A stretch of DNA of 64,000 nucleotides, taken from the NCBI GenBank assembly GCA_948567375.1, contig OX419757.1, forward strand, positions 11,656,001-11,720,000, in the 5' to 3' direction. A program made the translations under genes and the position numbers. Shown here in pieces: positions 45,081 to 56,120 of the stretch. The notes beneath the pieces were generated by a model, which did no database searches, was not told the DNA's origin, and worked only from the letters and a program-made list of their open reading frames with translations. The DNA is from Lunularia cruciata. Taxonomy: Eukaryota; Streptophyta; Marchantiopsida; Lunulariales; Lunulariaceae. Within the stretch, counting starts at the first letter, position 1. Each line of letters starts with the position of its first letter.

Positions 45081-48056
45081 ATAGAGTCTGTATGAGAAAT
45101 CTGCCCTACCGCACCTAAGATATCCGAGCTATGCAAGTCGTACGGTCTACACACAACTAGAGCATCCGAAGAAACATCACCTAATGTGATTACTCTCCTA
45201 TGGATTGCACCAGCCACTGCCCTCTGTAGAGCAATGGATACACGCTGTCTAAAGTAAGCTACAAAGTATGAGAGTGAGAGTGGTACCCCCTGACGCCTAA
45301 CATGATAAGCTCTCGCGCACTCCCTGACAAATGTGTCAAATGCCGTGTCCATCGCTCCATATAACTCCAAGGCTAGAGGAACAAAGAGGTGACCTCGCTG
45401 CATGCCCCTATACTTGGAGACCTTGCAACCTGCTGCTGCACTCGCCGCCCATCCATGGGGATGGGTAATCACTCCCTCCGAAACTGTATCTCGCATAGGG
45501 TCCATCACCACGACATCCGCTACTGTCACCTGATCATCTTGGACCAAGTATAAGTCTGCCCTGACACGTGTTGTCTGCAATGCATACGAACGCTCCCTCC
45601 AAGCCAAGTATCCACTCTCTCGTGCCATAGCAAACACTATGTCTCTAATGGTATCATGGGTAGCTATCCTCTGTCCTCCAAAAGGACACCGTGTCATGTG
45701 GACCGCCGCTGCATCTAGTGTAGAACCACACTCACAAGTGAGTAGTGAAGATGCAGATGGGTGGACCAAACCTAGGCAAAACATCATCGCTGTAGAGAAA
45801 GTAGCCGGTGCGAGTCGGAAAGCCCTAATGCATGGTCAAGCTAGGATCCACGAGCCTGCACTCTTGCCGGAGCAAGAGCGTAGACGTGCTCTAGTAGCCT
45901 GAGGAATGGACAAGTCAACTAAGAAAGAATGTAGCGTATGCTCACACTGTCGCTCCATCAAGGAAGACTGTAGACCTCTAGTCCAATCTGACGATAGTGA
46001 AGCAAACGGTGGAAAACCCTCTCGTGCTCGTGGAGATAGACTATCTCTCGTCTACCGCAATAACACCTGGAGAGAAAAGGATCCTCCCTCCACCTCTGTC
46101 ACATAAGTCTCCAAAACCGGCCTATCAGCAACCACAAAACGAGAGGCAAGTAGGGGTGCCAAGAGAGCCCAACTACCCAAAAACGCTATAGGTGCCATCT
46201 CCTCCATAGAAAGCAAGCCAACCCCACCACATGAGATCGGTAGAGCCGTCTGTCTACGTGCCAAATCCCCTGTCACACACTCAAAAGTCCCTAGTCCAAT
46301 AATATCACCAAAGACTCCCATAATCCTCCTATCAAATGCTCTTAGACGTGATAGGAAGGACGGTGAGGGGGGAACTGTACGGATGAGGTAGGATGGTCGA
46401 CGAGCAATACTAGAAGAGAGTATACCAAATGCCACGTGCGGATCTCCTAGTAATGGAAGGTCATCCACATGGAGAACATCCTCTGCAAGGGCAGCGTCCA
46501 AGAAGCGTGTGACAAAATCCTCCGATCCTACTGGCACTCCAAGAACACGAAGTCCCTCTGTGGATGTGATACACCCCTCTGGAAGCTCAAGGTGAGGAGG
46601 GATACCTAAAGGGGACCATGCCCTACACTTTGACACCTTGACTCTCAAGCCTACTAGATGTAGCTTGGTAGTCAAGTAGTCAAAGGCCTGCCTAATTTGA
46701 TCTACAGGGCCTACGATGTGTGTATCATCTGCCAAGGATGGAAATACACAACTTGGCATGGCCAAAGTAGTAGACAGGAGAGCTCTAAAGTGAGCCATGG
46801 CAAATAAGGGCCCCCCCCAAAGGATCTCCCTAACGTGTACCAACAGTTGACTCCAAGATGGTGACTCCCTCCTGTGAACCACCATGCTGGTAGTAAAGGG
46901 AAGCAAGAGAGCAATAAAAAGACCGCACAAAAGGAATGAGACTCGCCAAGGATCCACCAGCCTCCCTAAGCTCTCTAAAGATGGATGCACGTGAGACGCT
47001 ATTAAAAGCGTTCTCAATAGCAATCGGTCTAATGCCTCTCGTGTCCTTCTCGATCGTGAGAAGTCGACCAGCACCTAAGACCCGACTAACATACATAGGA
47101 ATATCTCCTCTCGCTATTGCTGCAGCCACCTGAAACAACTCGGTAAAACCACTAGAAGGATCATTTGCTTGGAAGCAATCTCTAAGGTGCTCATAAACCA
47201 TCCCTGACAAGCCTCCTGAGGAAAGGCGAGGGGCAGTGCACAATGCTTGTGCAAATAGCGACCTATCAAGACATAAAGGCTGCTCAGGCTGATAATCTAA
47301 GACCTCTAGTGGTAGTCCTTCGACTGCTATAGGATGCAATGAGCGTAGGGAAGAGATGGTCTCATCAGTAGGACTCGCTATAAAAAAAGGGTGTAGCGCT
47401 CGTGCTACTCTACTAAACTCTCCCGCCTGACCAAATGTCCTACATCGTCGTAATCAAGTGGAATCTGTGGTATCATGTGGCGATGTCTGTCTCCTAAATC
47501 GTGTAGCCCTAACAGACTCCTCCTGAAGGGCTGCCCAATCCCCCGCTCGGAATCGATGAAATCTAGCCGCCGCCTCTCTATGCCCCGCACGTCCCCCTCT
47601 AGCAAAACGAAGACACCATCGAGGGAGTAGGAGGAATAGGAACCACGCTAACTCGTCCAAGGGATCACGTGCCAAACGATCCAGTGGTAGGCAAAAAGCC
47701 TGTCTAGCCTCATCATGGAGTGTGCGGGGTAGCCTATGGAATAGATGTGGACATGGAAAACTAGTCTCAAATAACCCCAAAATGCAACCCGCCTGAGAAG
47801 CTAACCACTCCCACGACTCAATCGGTATCCCTGGAATAATCAACGAAGGTATAAAAGAAGCGTGTGTAATCCCGAGTGTCACTGCTGTCGATGTGGTCGC
47901 TAGTCTCACATGGGCATCCCAAGTGGTTCAATCATAGTCCTTGTGCATCCTTCCCACATGGGTCTTTACCCCTTGCGAGGTAAAGCGTTGGTGACACACC
48001 GGGCATGGTATATCCCGACCCGCTCTAGGCGACCCCACATGGGAAGGTGTAGCCAT
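45071..48056 (-). mobile_element. RLE-type (R2-like) non-LTR retrotransposon, nearly full coding length
   Basis: About 995 codons from ATG 48056. An N-terminal C2H2 finger (CPVCHQRF..., two Cys then two His, near 48000) comes first, as in R2-type elements. A reverse-transcriptase domain follows (RGIRPIAIENAFNSV near 47040, GDPLGG near 46820, catalytic SLADDTH with ADD at 46724-46732). The C-terminal domain has a Cys/His cluster (C-X-C-X9-H-X3-C, 45686-45736), then a PD-(D/E)XK-like nuclease (RVRADLYL near 45560, VADVVVMDP near 45520, and a Lys and Glu further on). No apurinic-type endonuclease is seen. Breaks: TGA near 47925 and 47453, a TAG near 46836, a frameshift in a run of eight G near 46815, a TAG near 46050 and a TGA near 45838. 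Most are C-to-T changes. Reading the host as a plant, an RLE-type element is unusual. Confidence 0.88.
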
Positions 48057-49169
48057 GGCTAGCACAAGAATAGTGATAGTAACACATGATACTCCTCTCC
48101 ATATCTGCAAAACCACAACCCCTCACATCCCAACTCCCATGAAAAAACAATCTCTCCAAACCCTAAAATCTATAAACTCTCATAATTTTCAATTTCCATC
48201 TCCAAAATTTTCAAATTAAATTCCCATGGAACTTAATCATGAAAACCCAGATATTAGAAATGAAAATTCACAACCCATCACTCTCAACCCTAAAAAAGCT
48301 TAAAAACTTCATAAGTTTCTACTCTATTCTCCATAGTCTTCAATCTAGGTGCCAATGGAACCAAAATTGAAAAACAAAGAGAATCGTCTATTCACTCGAA
48401 GGCTACATGCTAGAGAGCACTCAGAATTTATCAAAATTGTCTCACGTCTCTCCCTCTCCTCTCCCGTCTCCACACTCTCCCCGCAGCTCTTCGCGCAGCT
48501 CCCCCACACTCTCCCGCACACTCTCTCAGGCAATGGTCTTGTTGATGGGACCCTTTCACGCGAGAGAAAGTTACGTGTAATATTCCTACGAGTCACTCAT
48601 GATAGGATGTGTCAAACTACGCGCATTGATAGAAGGTGACCGCGCTCGTTGAGTATGGCGCAGACTTTGAGAAATTGAAATCCTGGTTTCAATTATGGAT
48701 AACTCATCAATTCAACAGTGTGACGGTTTCAATTATGGATAACCAATGCATTTGGCGATTTAGAATGGTCTTTCACGACCATGCACAAATTCTAAATTAC
48801 TTAGAGGATTTGAAACACTTCAAGCAAACACACTTCATGGTAGTTCTTCGAATAAGCCTATTCAAAAGAGCATAGCATTCTTATACATTGCTATTTATCT
48901 TGTGAAATTAGAGAAAAGGGTTTCCAAGGACAATGAATGACTAGAGGTTGTACAAGAGATGTGCAAGATACTTGCAATCCTACAAATAGATTCAAGAATG
49001 GAGAGACGAGTGTATAGGAGAGGGTCTTATTGAGAAAGAAATGAAGAAAGGATAGACAACTGCATATGATAAGTTGAATAATCACTGTACACATTATAAT
49101 AGAATGGACAGCATGTTCGGGACCAGTGTAAATGTTTCTCCTCCTTAGATACTTAGGAGTATCTAAGTA
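48057..49169. other. Flank of the LINE, no gene recognised
   Basis: Includes a strongly CT-rich stretch at 48425-48540 and two copies of GGTTTCAATTATGGATAAC at 48683 and 48725. The LINE 5' UTR probably occupies part of it, but I cannot place its end. Confidence 0.4.
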
Positions 49170-50026
49170 TGGGGATTGGAAATTTGATTAACATTTGTGA
49201 TTCGTAGAGTACAAGTGAAAAACCAGAAGAGGAAATCGTATCGGGAGTATCCAAAGTTATACAAGAGTAGTTTTGGGAGGAAGAAGAATATGTCCCCGAG
49301 GACACATCATATCCTTTTACAATCCCCACGTCACAAGGAGATGTGCTTTCGGTTGGGGTTGAAACCGTATGCAAGGAGAGCGGAGCATCATGTGAGTTTC
49401 CTAAAAGGTTAGAGATTGAAGAAATCTATGTTTCACCTATGGGCTTCCCAAGAAGAACCGATATTGCGTCTATCAAAGTCATTGGAACAAAATAATCACA
49501 ATTCTTTGATGAACCTATTCTTAAGATCAATGAGAAGGAAATTGTAGCAGAAGGATTTAAAGAAGTGGGACCTCTGAGTGAATCAAAGAAAAGAGAAAAA
49601 AGAACTCCAAGGATTCTCAAAACCTACTATTTCAGTATCAATATTTGCACAAAATTTTGCTAGTCATACAAAATTGAGGTGTGAAATCCTTGATGCAAGA
49701 GAGAAGGTAAAACTAGCAGAAATAAAAGCTAGGAAGATGGAGATCAAAGCTCAAAAGATAGCAAATCTAGAGAAGATTAGAGTCAAGGTAGAGATATGGA
49801 AGTCCAAGGTAGAGAAACATAGATGCAAAATGTAGAAAGAAAAATCAAAGCATCTCTTTTCAATGGCCGTGGATTTAGCTCGGGCTCAAAAAGGTCTTGA
49901 GGAGATTGATAGGATAATAAGCATATTATCAAAGATAGATATGCCCCCTGGAGAGTATCCATCCTCTCACGTATCCAAAGGGAAGCATCCTTCATCTCCT
50001 AGCTCCGAAGAAACTAATAGTGAGTG
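49170..50026 (+). pseudogene. Decayed coiled-coil ORF, unidentified
   Basis: Plus-strand frames give an acidic segment (VPEDTSYPFTIPTSQGD near 49290), then EEIYVSPMGFPRRTDIAS near 49420, then a Lys/Glu-rich coiled coil near 49690-49940 (e.g. KLAEIKARKMEIKAQKI), ending in a Ser/Pro-rich tail near 50000. Several frameshifts. The overall style (coiled coil, Ser/Pro-rich end) resembles the ORF at 16178-17818, but no sequence match was seen. Confidence 0.35.
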
Positions 50027-50879
50027 AATGTAACTCTCAAACATGTATAAAATTGAGATGTTTGGATTCTAGGTGACTTGATTCTAGCTCTTCCCACATG
50101 TGAATGATTCATGTCTTGCTGATCATGGGTTTTTATACTACTGCACTTTGATCAATATTTTTTTTTGAAGTTTTGAGGTTTTACTAAAAACCAAGGATTA
50201 CTACACACTTCAAGATCATAAGAGTGTTGTGAGTGTGGTATGCATGTATAAGATTAGAATCAAAATCCAAGAAAGGACAAAAAGTGCAAGCTCCTAATTA
50301 AGTTGACTATTTGTCTCAAGGAGCCTTCTTGCTTCCTTTGGGGAGCTACTAGCTACTCTTAGACTCTTAAGATGCTAGTTCAAAGCATCATGAGAGGCAT
50401 TTAGTTTCCTTTCAATGTTTGGAATAGTTGCCTGTCAGCTACTATAGCTAACACCAATTGTGTTCCACACATAAACATCATTGGGAGGGCCATTCAACTA
50501 GTCCGCAAGCACACCTATCATAAAGAGAGGTGCTAAGATGCCCAAATAAATGCCTACTCAAACCCGTAGTCCAAAAAGATCTCCAGTGATATATTTTCCC
50601 TCTTCAAGTTACCACCTCTAATTTGTCCTTGAATCTTCACTTGTATGTGTGTATCTTATGCTTGGCTTGTCCCACCCTACTCTGTATGTTAAGTTCATTC
50701 AATTATCAATTGAGATGTAAACAATCTCATGTGTTTGTATAAGAGTCAGTCCATGTTATGCCTCATTTCAAATGAGATACAAACATACTCAACAATAAAA
50801 GGCATACAAAATTTTGGCACTCACAATTCCAAAGAAAAACATATTTTATCCACTTTCACCTTTGTACAAGAACCATTAG
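50027..50879. other. Intergenic, nothing recognised
   Basis: AT-rich, no convincing ORF. Possibly 3' flank of the decayed ORF. Confidence 0.45.
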
Positions 50880-51365
50880 TGTAATAATATGGAGTTTCTT
50901 GAAAAGTTAATTGGGACTAATGAAGTAGCAAATTGGCCCAAGAATTATAAGAATATTCTAGAAGCATATAGGAAGCTACTTGGTACCTCCAAGTATTAGG
51001 TAATGTGCATGCTAAGTGGTGACTTCTAGGAGGAAGCTTCTTAGGAAGTTTTTCTAGTAGCTTAGCTTGCATGCCAAGTAAATAGTTTCTAAAAAGAAGC
51101 TTCTCGAGAAGCTTCCCAACTAGCTTAGCTTACATGCCAAGTAGGCGGCTTCTAGAAGGAAGCTTCTTGAGAAGCTTCTTGGTTAGCTTGGCTTGCACTC
51201 TAAGAAAATGGCTTTTAGAAAGCTTCTTGAGAGCCTTGTATGCTTCCTTATAAATACCAAAGCCCAAGCTCATGCTAAGTATTTGGAATTTCCCTCATTC
51301 AAGAGTCTCAATGTGATCTTCCACTCAGATCTTCCATTCTCCTATTCTCTCCTTGGTCTTTTACA
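50880..51365 (+). repeat. 5' LTR of family D
   Basis: 486 bp, TGTAATAATATGG to TTTTACA, matching the inverted LTR 55695-56120. TATAAATA lies at 51249-51256. Its centre (51018-51235) is a tandem array of units of about 62 bp, each with GAAGCTTC palindromes. Confidence 0.88.
51018..51235 (+). promoter_or_regulatory. Array of GAAGCTTC palindromes in the D LTR
   Basis: Three to four tandem units carry GAAGCTTCTTAGGAAG, GAAGCTTCTCGAGAAGCTTC, GAAGCTTCTTGAGAAGCTTC and a shortened one. GAAnnTTC dyads are the core of heat-shock elements, here often separated by four bases instead of two. A role as an enhancer is inferred only. Confidence 0.4.
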
Positions 51366-51367
51366 TT

Positions 51368-51379
51368 TGGTATCAAAGC
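51368..51379 (+). other. Primer-binding site of family D
   Basis: TGGTATCAAAGC, two bases after the LTR; one change from the initiator-tRNA-Met complement TGGTATCAGAGC. Confidence 0.8.
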
Positions 51380-51388
51380 AACAATAGG

Positions 51389-51601
51389 ATGGATGGAATT
51401 TATGGATCACCAAATCCATTGCCACCAAACCATTGGGATTTTTGTATCCATGTATTATCCAAGCATCATTTCACACAATTTATCATCTCACACTTTGGGT
51501 AGAATTTTCTAAATACAATCACCTTGTCCTATGAACCCTTGGTACTTCTGATTATAACTTATAAAGAATGGTGGATGTGTTGTACCTATATGTTAACTTA
51601 G
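51389..51601 (+). pseudogene. Leader ORF of family D (one stop codon)
   Basis: 70 residues starting at ATG nine bases after the primer-binding site. Begins MDG, as ORFa of family A begins MDA. An SHFG motif (residues 34-37) is followed by exactly 33 codons to the final TAG: Phe-3, Pro-13, LLIITY with Tyr-21, Trp-25, Tyr-30. One in-frame TAG directly follows HFG; a Gln codon (CAG) is a likely ancestor. I do not recognise the protein. No second leader ORF is evident before gag. Confidence 0.65.
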
Positions 51602-51629
51602 ATAAATTGTAGTTATTTTAGTAGAAAAG

Positions 51630-52560
51630 TAGCCATACAAGCAATGCTAGAAGTTATCATTATTATGCAACAACAAATTGAGCACCTTACTTGATTATTG
51701 AAAGAACGAGATCATCAATGACGAGCATGTAGAGAGAGCACAATTTCAAGAAGAAGAAGAGCAAATCTAATTTCTGAAGCCCAAGGTATTTGAAGGTACG
51801 AATCTCTTGGGCATAGTAGAGAATTTTGTGTTTGATTGTGAATGTTATTTTGAAGCTACAAATCTTCAAGATGAATGGAGATAGATTCTCTTGGCTTCAA
51901 GCCAATTGGATGGAATGGCAAAACTATGATGTGAATGTTGAGTGGAGCAAGCTAAATGGTAGTTTGTTGCACCAATCTCAACTGGGAAGAATTCAAGAGC
52001 GCAATAATTGGGCAATACCAAGCAAAAATTATTATACAAGCCGCACAAGATAGGTTGGACAAATTGAAGCATATTGGTTCTATAAGAAGCTATATTACTC
52101 AATTCCAAAACATCATAATGCAAATTTTAGATATATTAGAAGGTGCAGATCTGTTTTGATTTGTGAGGGGTTGAAGTCATGCACCAAATTGGAACGGACC
52201 ATGCAGGAACCCAAACACTTAGAGGAAGCCAAGCAATTGGCTAAGCGCTTTGATTCCTTGGTTGTATCAACTTGGTCTTGACCTCAACCTTCATAGAACC
52301 TGCCCACACACTACACATAGGTGGAAGAACTGGAACCAATGGAGATTGATGCCACCCAATGGAAACCACTTGACCCTACAAATAGAGAAAGATTGTGACA
52401 AAATGGTGATTGCTTTTATTGTTGCCAAATTAGGCATCACATTGTTGAATGTACACTCAAGAATGGAGAAACTTGACAATTTCCCAAATGGAGGTCATGG
52501 AACATGATGATCAACGAAACAAGGAATCCTAGTAGGAGAACTTGAGCTACCTATTGGGAA
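51630..52560 (+). pseudogene. gag: gag of family D, plus copy
   Basis: A capsid-like segment (LNWEEFKSAIIGQY near 51970, then RLDKLKHIGSIRSYITQF near 52050) is followed by a CCHC knuckle near 52398-52442 (CFYCCQIRHHIVEC). Broken by several stops and frameshifts. Confidence 0.8.
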
Positions 52561-52561
52561 C

Positions 52562-55500
52562 TTGATTAGCTCCAATGCGATTGAAAACTTGGCCTATGCA
52601 AGTTTGCTTCACTTACAAGGTATAATATTTGATCGTGGTTGTAGGACTTTGGTTGATTTTGGAAGTTCCAAGAATTGTATGTTCTTGCATTTAGAAAAGG
52701 AATTAAGTATTCCTATCAAACTAGTAATTAGAAGTAGATTGATAATAAGGAATGGTAGAAAGAGTTCTTTATTTCATACCTCATATCATATTACATTCAA
52801 TATTGAGAAGGAATATTTAGAGTGCATGAGGTTTGTAGTGGCACCTCTACACTATGTTTTCATTCTAGGTTTGCCTTGGCTTGAATGTTATGAGGTTCAA
52901 TTTTACCCAATGACAAATTCAAGTATGGCACTAAGGTAGGAATTTTTGATTAGGTTGTTTGGCACTTTTGAGTAAGACACCTAAAAATAGTCAATCCCAA
53001 GATAGGATGATTGTCAAATAAAGCAACCATAGAGCAAGCTTTAGAGGAAGATAAGCCTCTTTTTGTGGTGTGGGTCAAGTCAATTGCATATAGAGAATTT
53101 GATGAGGGCCAAAAGCCTCATCGATCAATGGTTGATCAAATAGTTCAAGAGTTTGCACATGTGTTTCGAGATGATTTGCCAAACAAATTATCATCTGATG
53201 TGGTATGCACTTCATGATTGAGTTATTGCCAAGAAGTACTCCAATGAGTAGACCAATCTATCGGCTCTCATCGAAGGAGTTGGATGAGCTTTGAACAACA
53301 TTGACAAAGTTGATGGATAAGGATTTCATACTGCATAATACATCTCCTTGGGAACACTAGAACTATTTGTTCCAAAGAAGGATGGAGGACTTTACTTCTA
53401 TTTTGATTATCGTGACCTCAATAAAAAAAATAGTGAAAAATGCATATCTCTTGCCTCAAATTGATGACTTGCTCAATCAATTGAGTAAAGCATGATACTT
53501 TTCCAAGTTGGATCTCTAAAGTGGCTATTGGTAGATTCTCATTGATAGAAAAGATGTGCAAAAGACTACCTTGTGCACAAGGTATGGGCTTTTGGAATGG
53601 AGAGTAAACCCTTTTGGGCTCACCAATGCTCCAATAGTCTTCATGGATCAGGTGCATTGGGTGTTGGATGGGCTATTGGACCAATATGTGATGTTGTTCT
53701 TGGATGATATTGTAATCTATAGCAAGACAAAGGCAGAATATACAAATCACATGCAAGAAGTCCTAAGATGACTATGTCAATGGAAGTTTTACTACAAGAA
53801 GTCAAAGTGTACCTTTTGGCAAAAAGAAATTACCTTCTTGGCTCATAAGATCTCACTACATGGGATCAAGATGGAAAAGGAGAGATCAAGGCTATTACTT
53901 GGTGTACTTCCAAGGATGCCACAAAAGTGTAGGTATTTTGTGGATTGGTAAGTTTTTACCAACAATTCATCCACTATTATGCTCATGTAACTACACCATT
54001 GATCAACCTCTTGGAGAAGACCTCAAGCTTTCAATGGACCACCAAGCACAAAGATGCATTCTAGAAGCTAAAACATATGGTGTCTTCAAGATCCATTCTT
54101 CAACCATATGATCTTCAAATGCTTTGTGTGGTTGATTTTGATGCTTCAAACTTTGCCATTGGAGTTGTGTTGCAATAGGAATTTCCATATGGGTTACATC
54201 TCATTGCCTTTTTGTCTCACCAACTAAAAACCATACAAAAGGAATTACTCTACTTGAGATTGAGAACAACTAGCAATGGTTTATGCCACCAAGTTATGGA
54301 GGCATGATCTCTTAGAGAAACAAGTCACCATGTGAATAGATCACAAACCCTTGTTGTAAACATTACATTTGGAGCATGAAGAGTCAATATCATTGACAAG
54401 AAGAACAACTACAATTTTTTGACTTCAAACTTGAGTACAAACTTGATAGGTTCTACGTCATCCTTGATGCACTATCATGAAGACCTGATTTGAAGTCTCT
54501 TCCTCTCATCACAATAGCAATAACAATAGTGTTAGTCAACCTAAAAGTCCAAATCTAGTTTAGAATAGCTTTATGATAAGACTCCTTCTTTCTGATGGTA
54601 CAAGGTTCTCTTAGATCACACTACAATACCTTCTCCTTCAAGGATGGCCTTCTATTCTATGAGAACTGGATCTATGTTCTAGCCAATAGAGATCTACAAC
54701 TTGCGTGCCTTCAAGAAGCCCATGACTTACCAATCGCTTGTCACATGGGCATGGACAAGACCTTGGGTACCATACAATACCAATGGTGGTGGCCCAACAT
54801 GGCATAAGATGTTCAAGAGTTTTTTTGATCTTGTGAGAGATACCAATGTAACAAGGCTAGTAACCAAACATCAACTAGACTCCTTCAACCTCTTTCCACC
54901 CCATATACTCAATGGAAACATGTGAGCTTCGATCTCATCAACTCCTTGCCCAAGACAAACCAAGGTCACACAACAATTGTGGTCTTTGTGGATAAGCTAA
55001 GTAATCAAATCCGTTTGGCACCAACCTTTGATATAGTGGATGCTCCAAAATTGGCCTAAATCTACTTTGACAATATCTTCAAGCATCATGGAATGTCTCA
55101 TGTACTCATCTTTGATTATGATCCTCAATTCATCGGAAAAATTTAGCAAGCACTCTTCCAAATACTCAACACCAAGCTTGCTTTGTCCATGGCCTATCAT
55201 CCTCAAATTTATGGACAAACTAAACATACAAATTGCACCTTGGAGAATATACTTTGTGCCTTCTCAACATTCACCATACCAATTGGGATGAATGTCTTAC
55301 AACTAATGAGTTTGCCTACAATAAATCCAAATATGCAAGCACCGGATTCTCTCTCTTCCTCCTTGATTTTGCTAAGACTCACCTATTCCAATTAACCTTC
55401 TTGACCTCCATCTCATGTCCCTCATACTTCCACTTTCTTGACCACAATATCTCAATTCCTATAACAAGCCAATTCTCATCTCCTTGCTGCTCAAAATTGT

Positions 55501-55694
55501 CAAAAACAATAGACCAACCAACATTGTTGTGATCTCACTTTTCAACTTGGTGATAAGGTCATGCTTTTGTCTAGTAACCTACCTCTCCCACTTGATACCC
55601 AAGTCCAAAAAATTTCTCCTAATTGGATTGGTCCATTTGATGTCACCCAAATCATTTCTCCTATTGCTTATCGACTTGCCTTGCTTAGTCATAT
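52562..55694 (+). pseudogene. pol: pol of family D, plus copy
   Basis: Protease 52562-52939 has LVDFGSS (usually LVDSGSS) and the ILGLPW motif. RT shows NPFGLTNAP near 53610 and FLDDIVIYSK near 53698. RNase H remains lie around 54000-54400. Integrase has the HHCC domain near 54710-54870, then FVDKLSNQI near 54984 and HPQIYGQTK near 55199. The frame is lost repeatedly; the sequence ends in the integrase C-terminus (IGPFDV..II.PIAYRLAL) at the junction with the inverted copy. Confidence 0.88.
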
Positions 55695-56120
55695 TGTAAA
55701 AGACCAAGGTCGAGGAAGGAAATAGGAGAATGGAAGTTCACATTGGGACACTTGAATGAAGGAAAACTTGGAATGCCTAGCATGAGCTTCGGCTTTGGTA
55801 TTTATAGGTAGCATACAAGGCCCTTGAGAAGCTTCTCAAGAAGCTTCCTTGAGCCGCTTTCTTAGAGTGCAAGCCAAGTTAACCAGGAAGCTTCTCAAGA
55901 AGCTTCCTTCTAGAAGCCGCCTACTTGGCATGCAAGCTAAGCTAATTGAAAGCTTCTAAAAGCTTCCTTATAGAAGCTCCTTACTTGAGGTGCAAGCTAA
56001 GCTAGCCATGAAGCTTCTCAAGAAGCTTCCTAGATACTTCTAGAATATTCTAGGCTAATTTTTCTTATTTGTTACTTTGTTAGCCCTACTAACTTCATCG
56101 CTAAACTCCATATTGTTACA
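55695..56120 (-). repeat. 3' LTR of the minus family D copy
   Basis: 426 bp; TGTAACAATATGG start on the coding strand at 56120, TTTTACA end at 55695. Preceded by a G-rich tract AGTGGTGGGGGAATA. It contains the same GAAGCTTC palindromes as 50880-51365. Confidence 0.88.

Larger units (their letters stand above)
50880..55694 (+). mobile_element. Ty3/gypsy element, family D, plus copy (3' end missing)
   Basis: 5' LTR, primer-binding site, leader ORF, gag, protease, RT, RNase H and integrase are readable in order, but the chromodomain and 3' LTR are absent: at 55694 the sequence passes into the LTR of an inverted copy of the same family. Stops and frameshifts occur throughout. Family D is a chromovirus because the inverted copy has a chromodomain (56157-56333). 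Confidence 0.9.
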
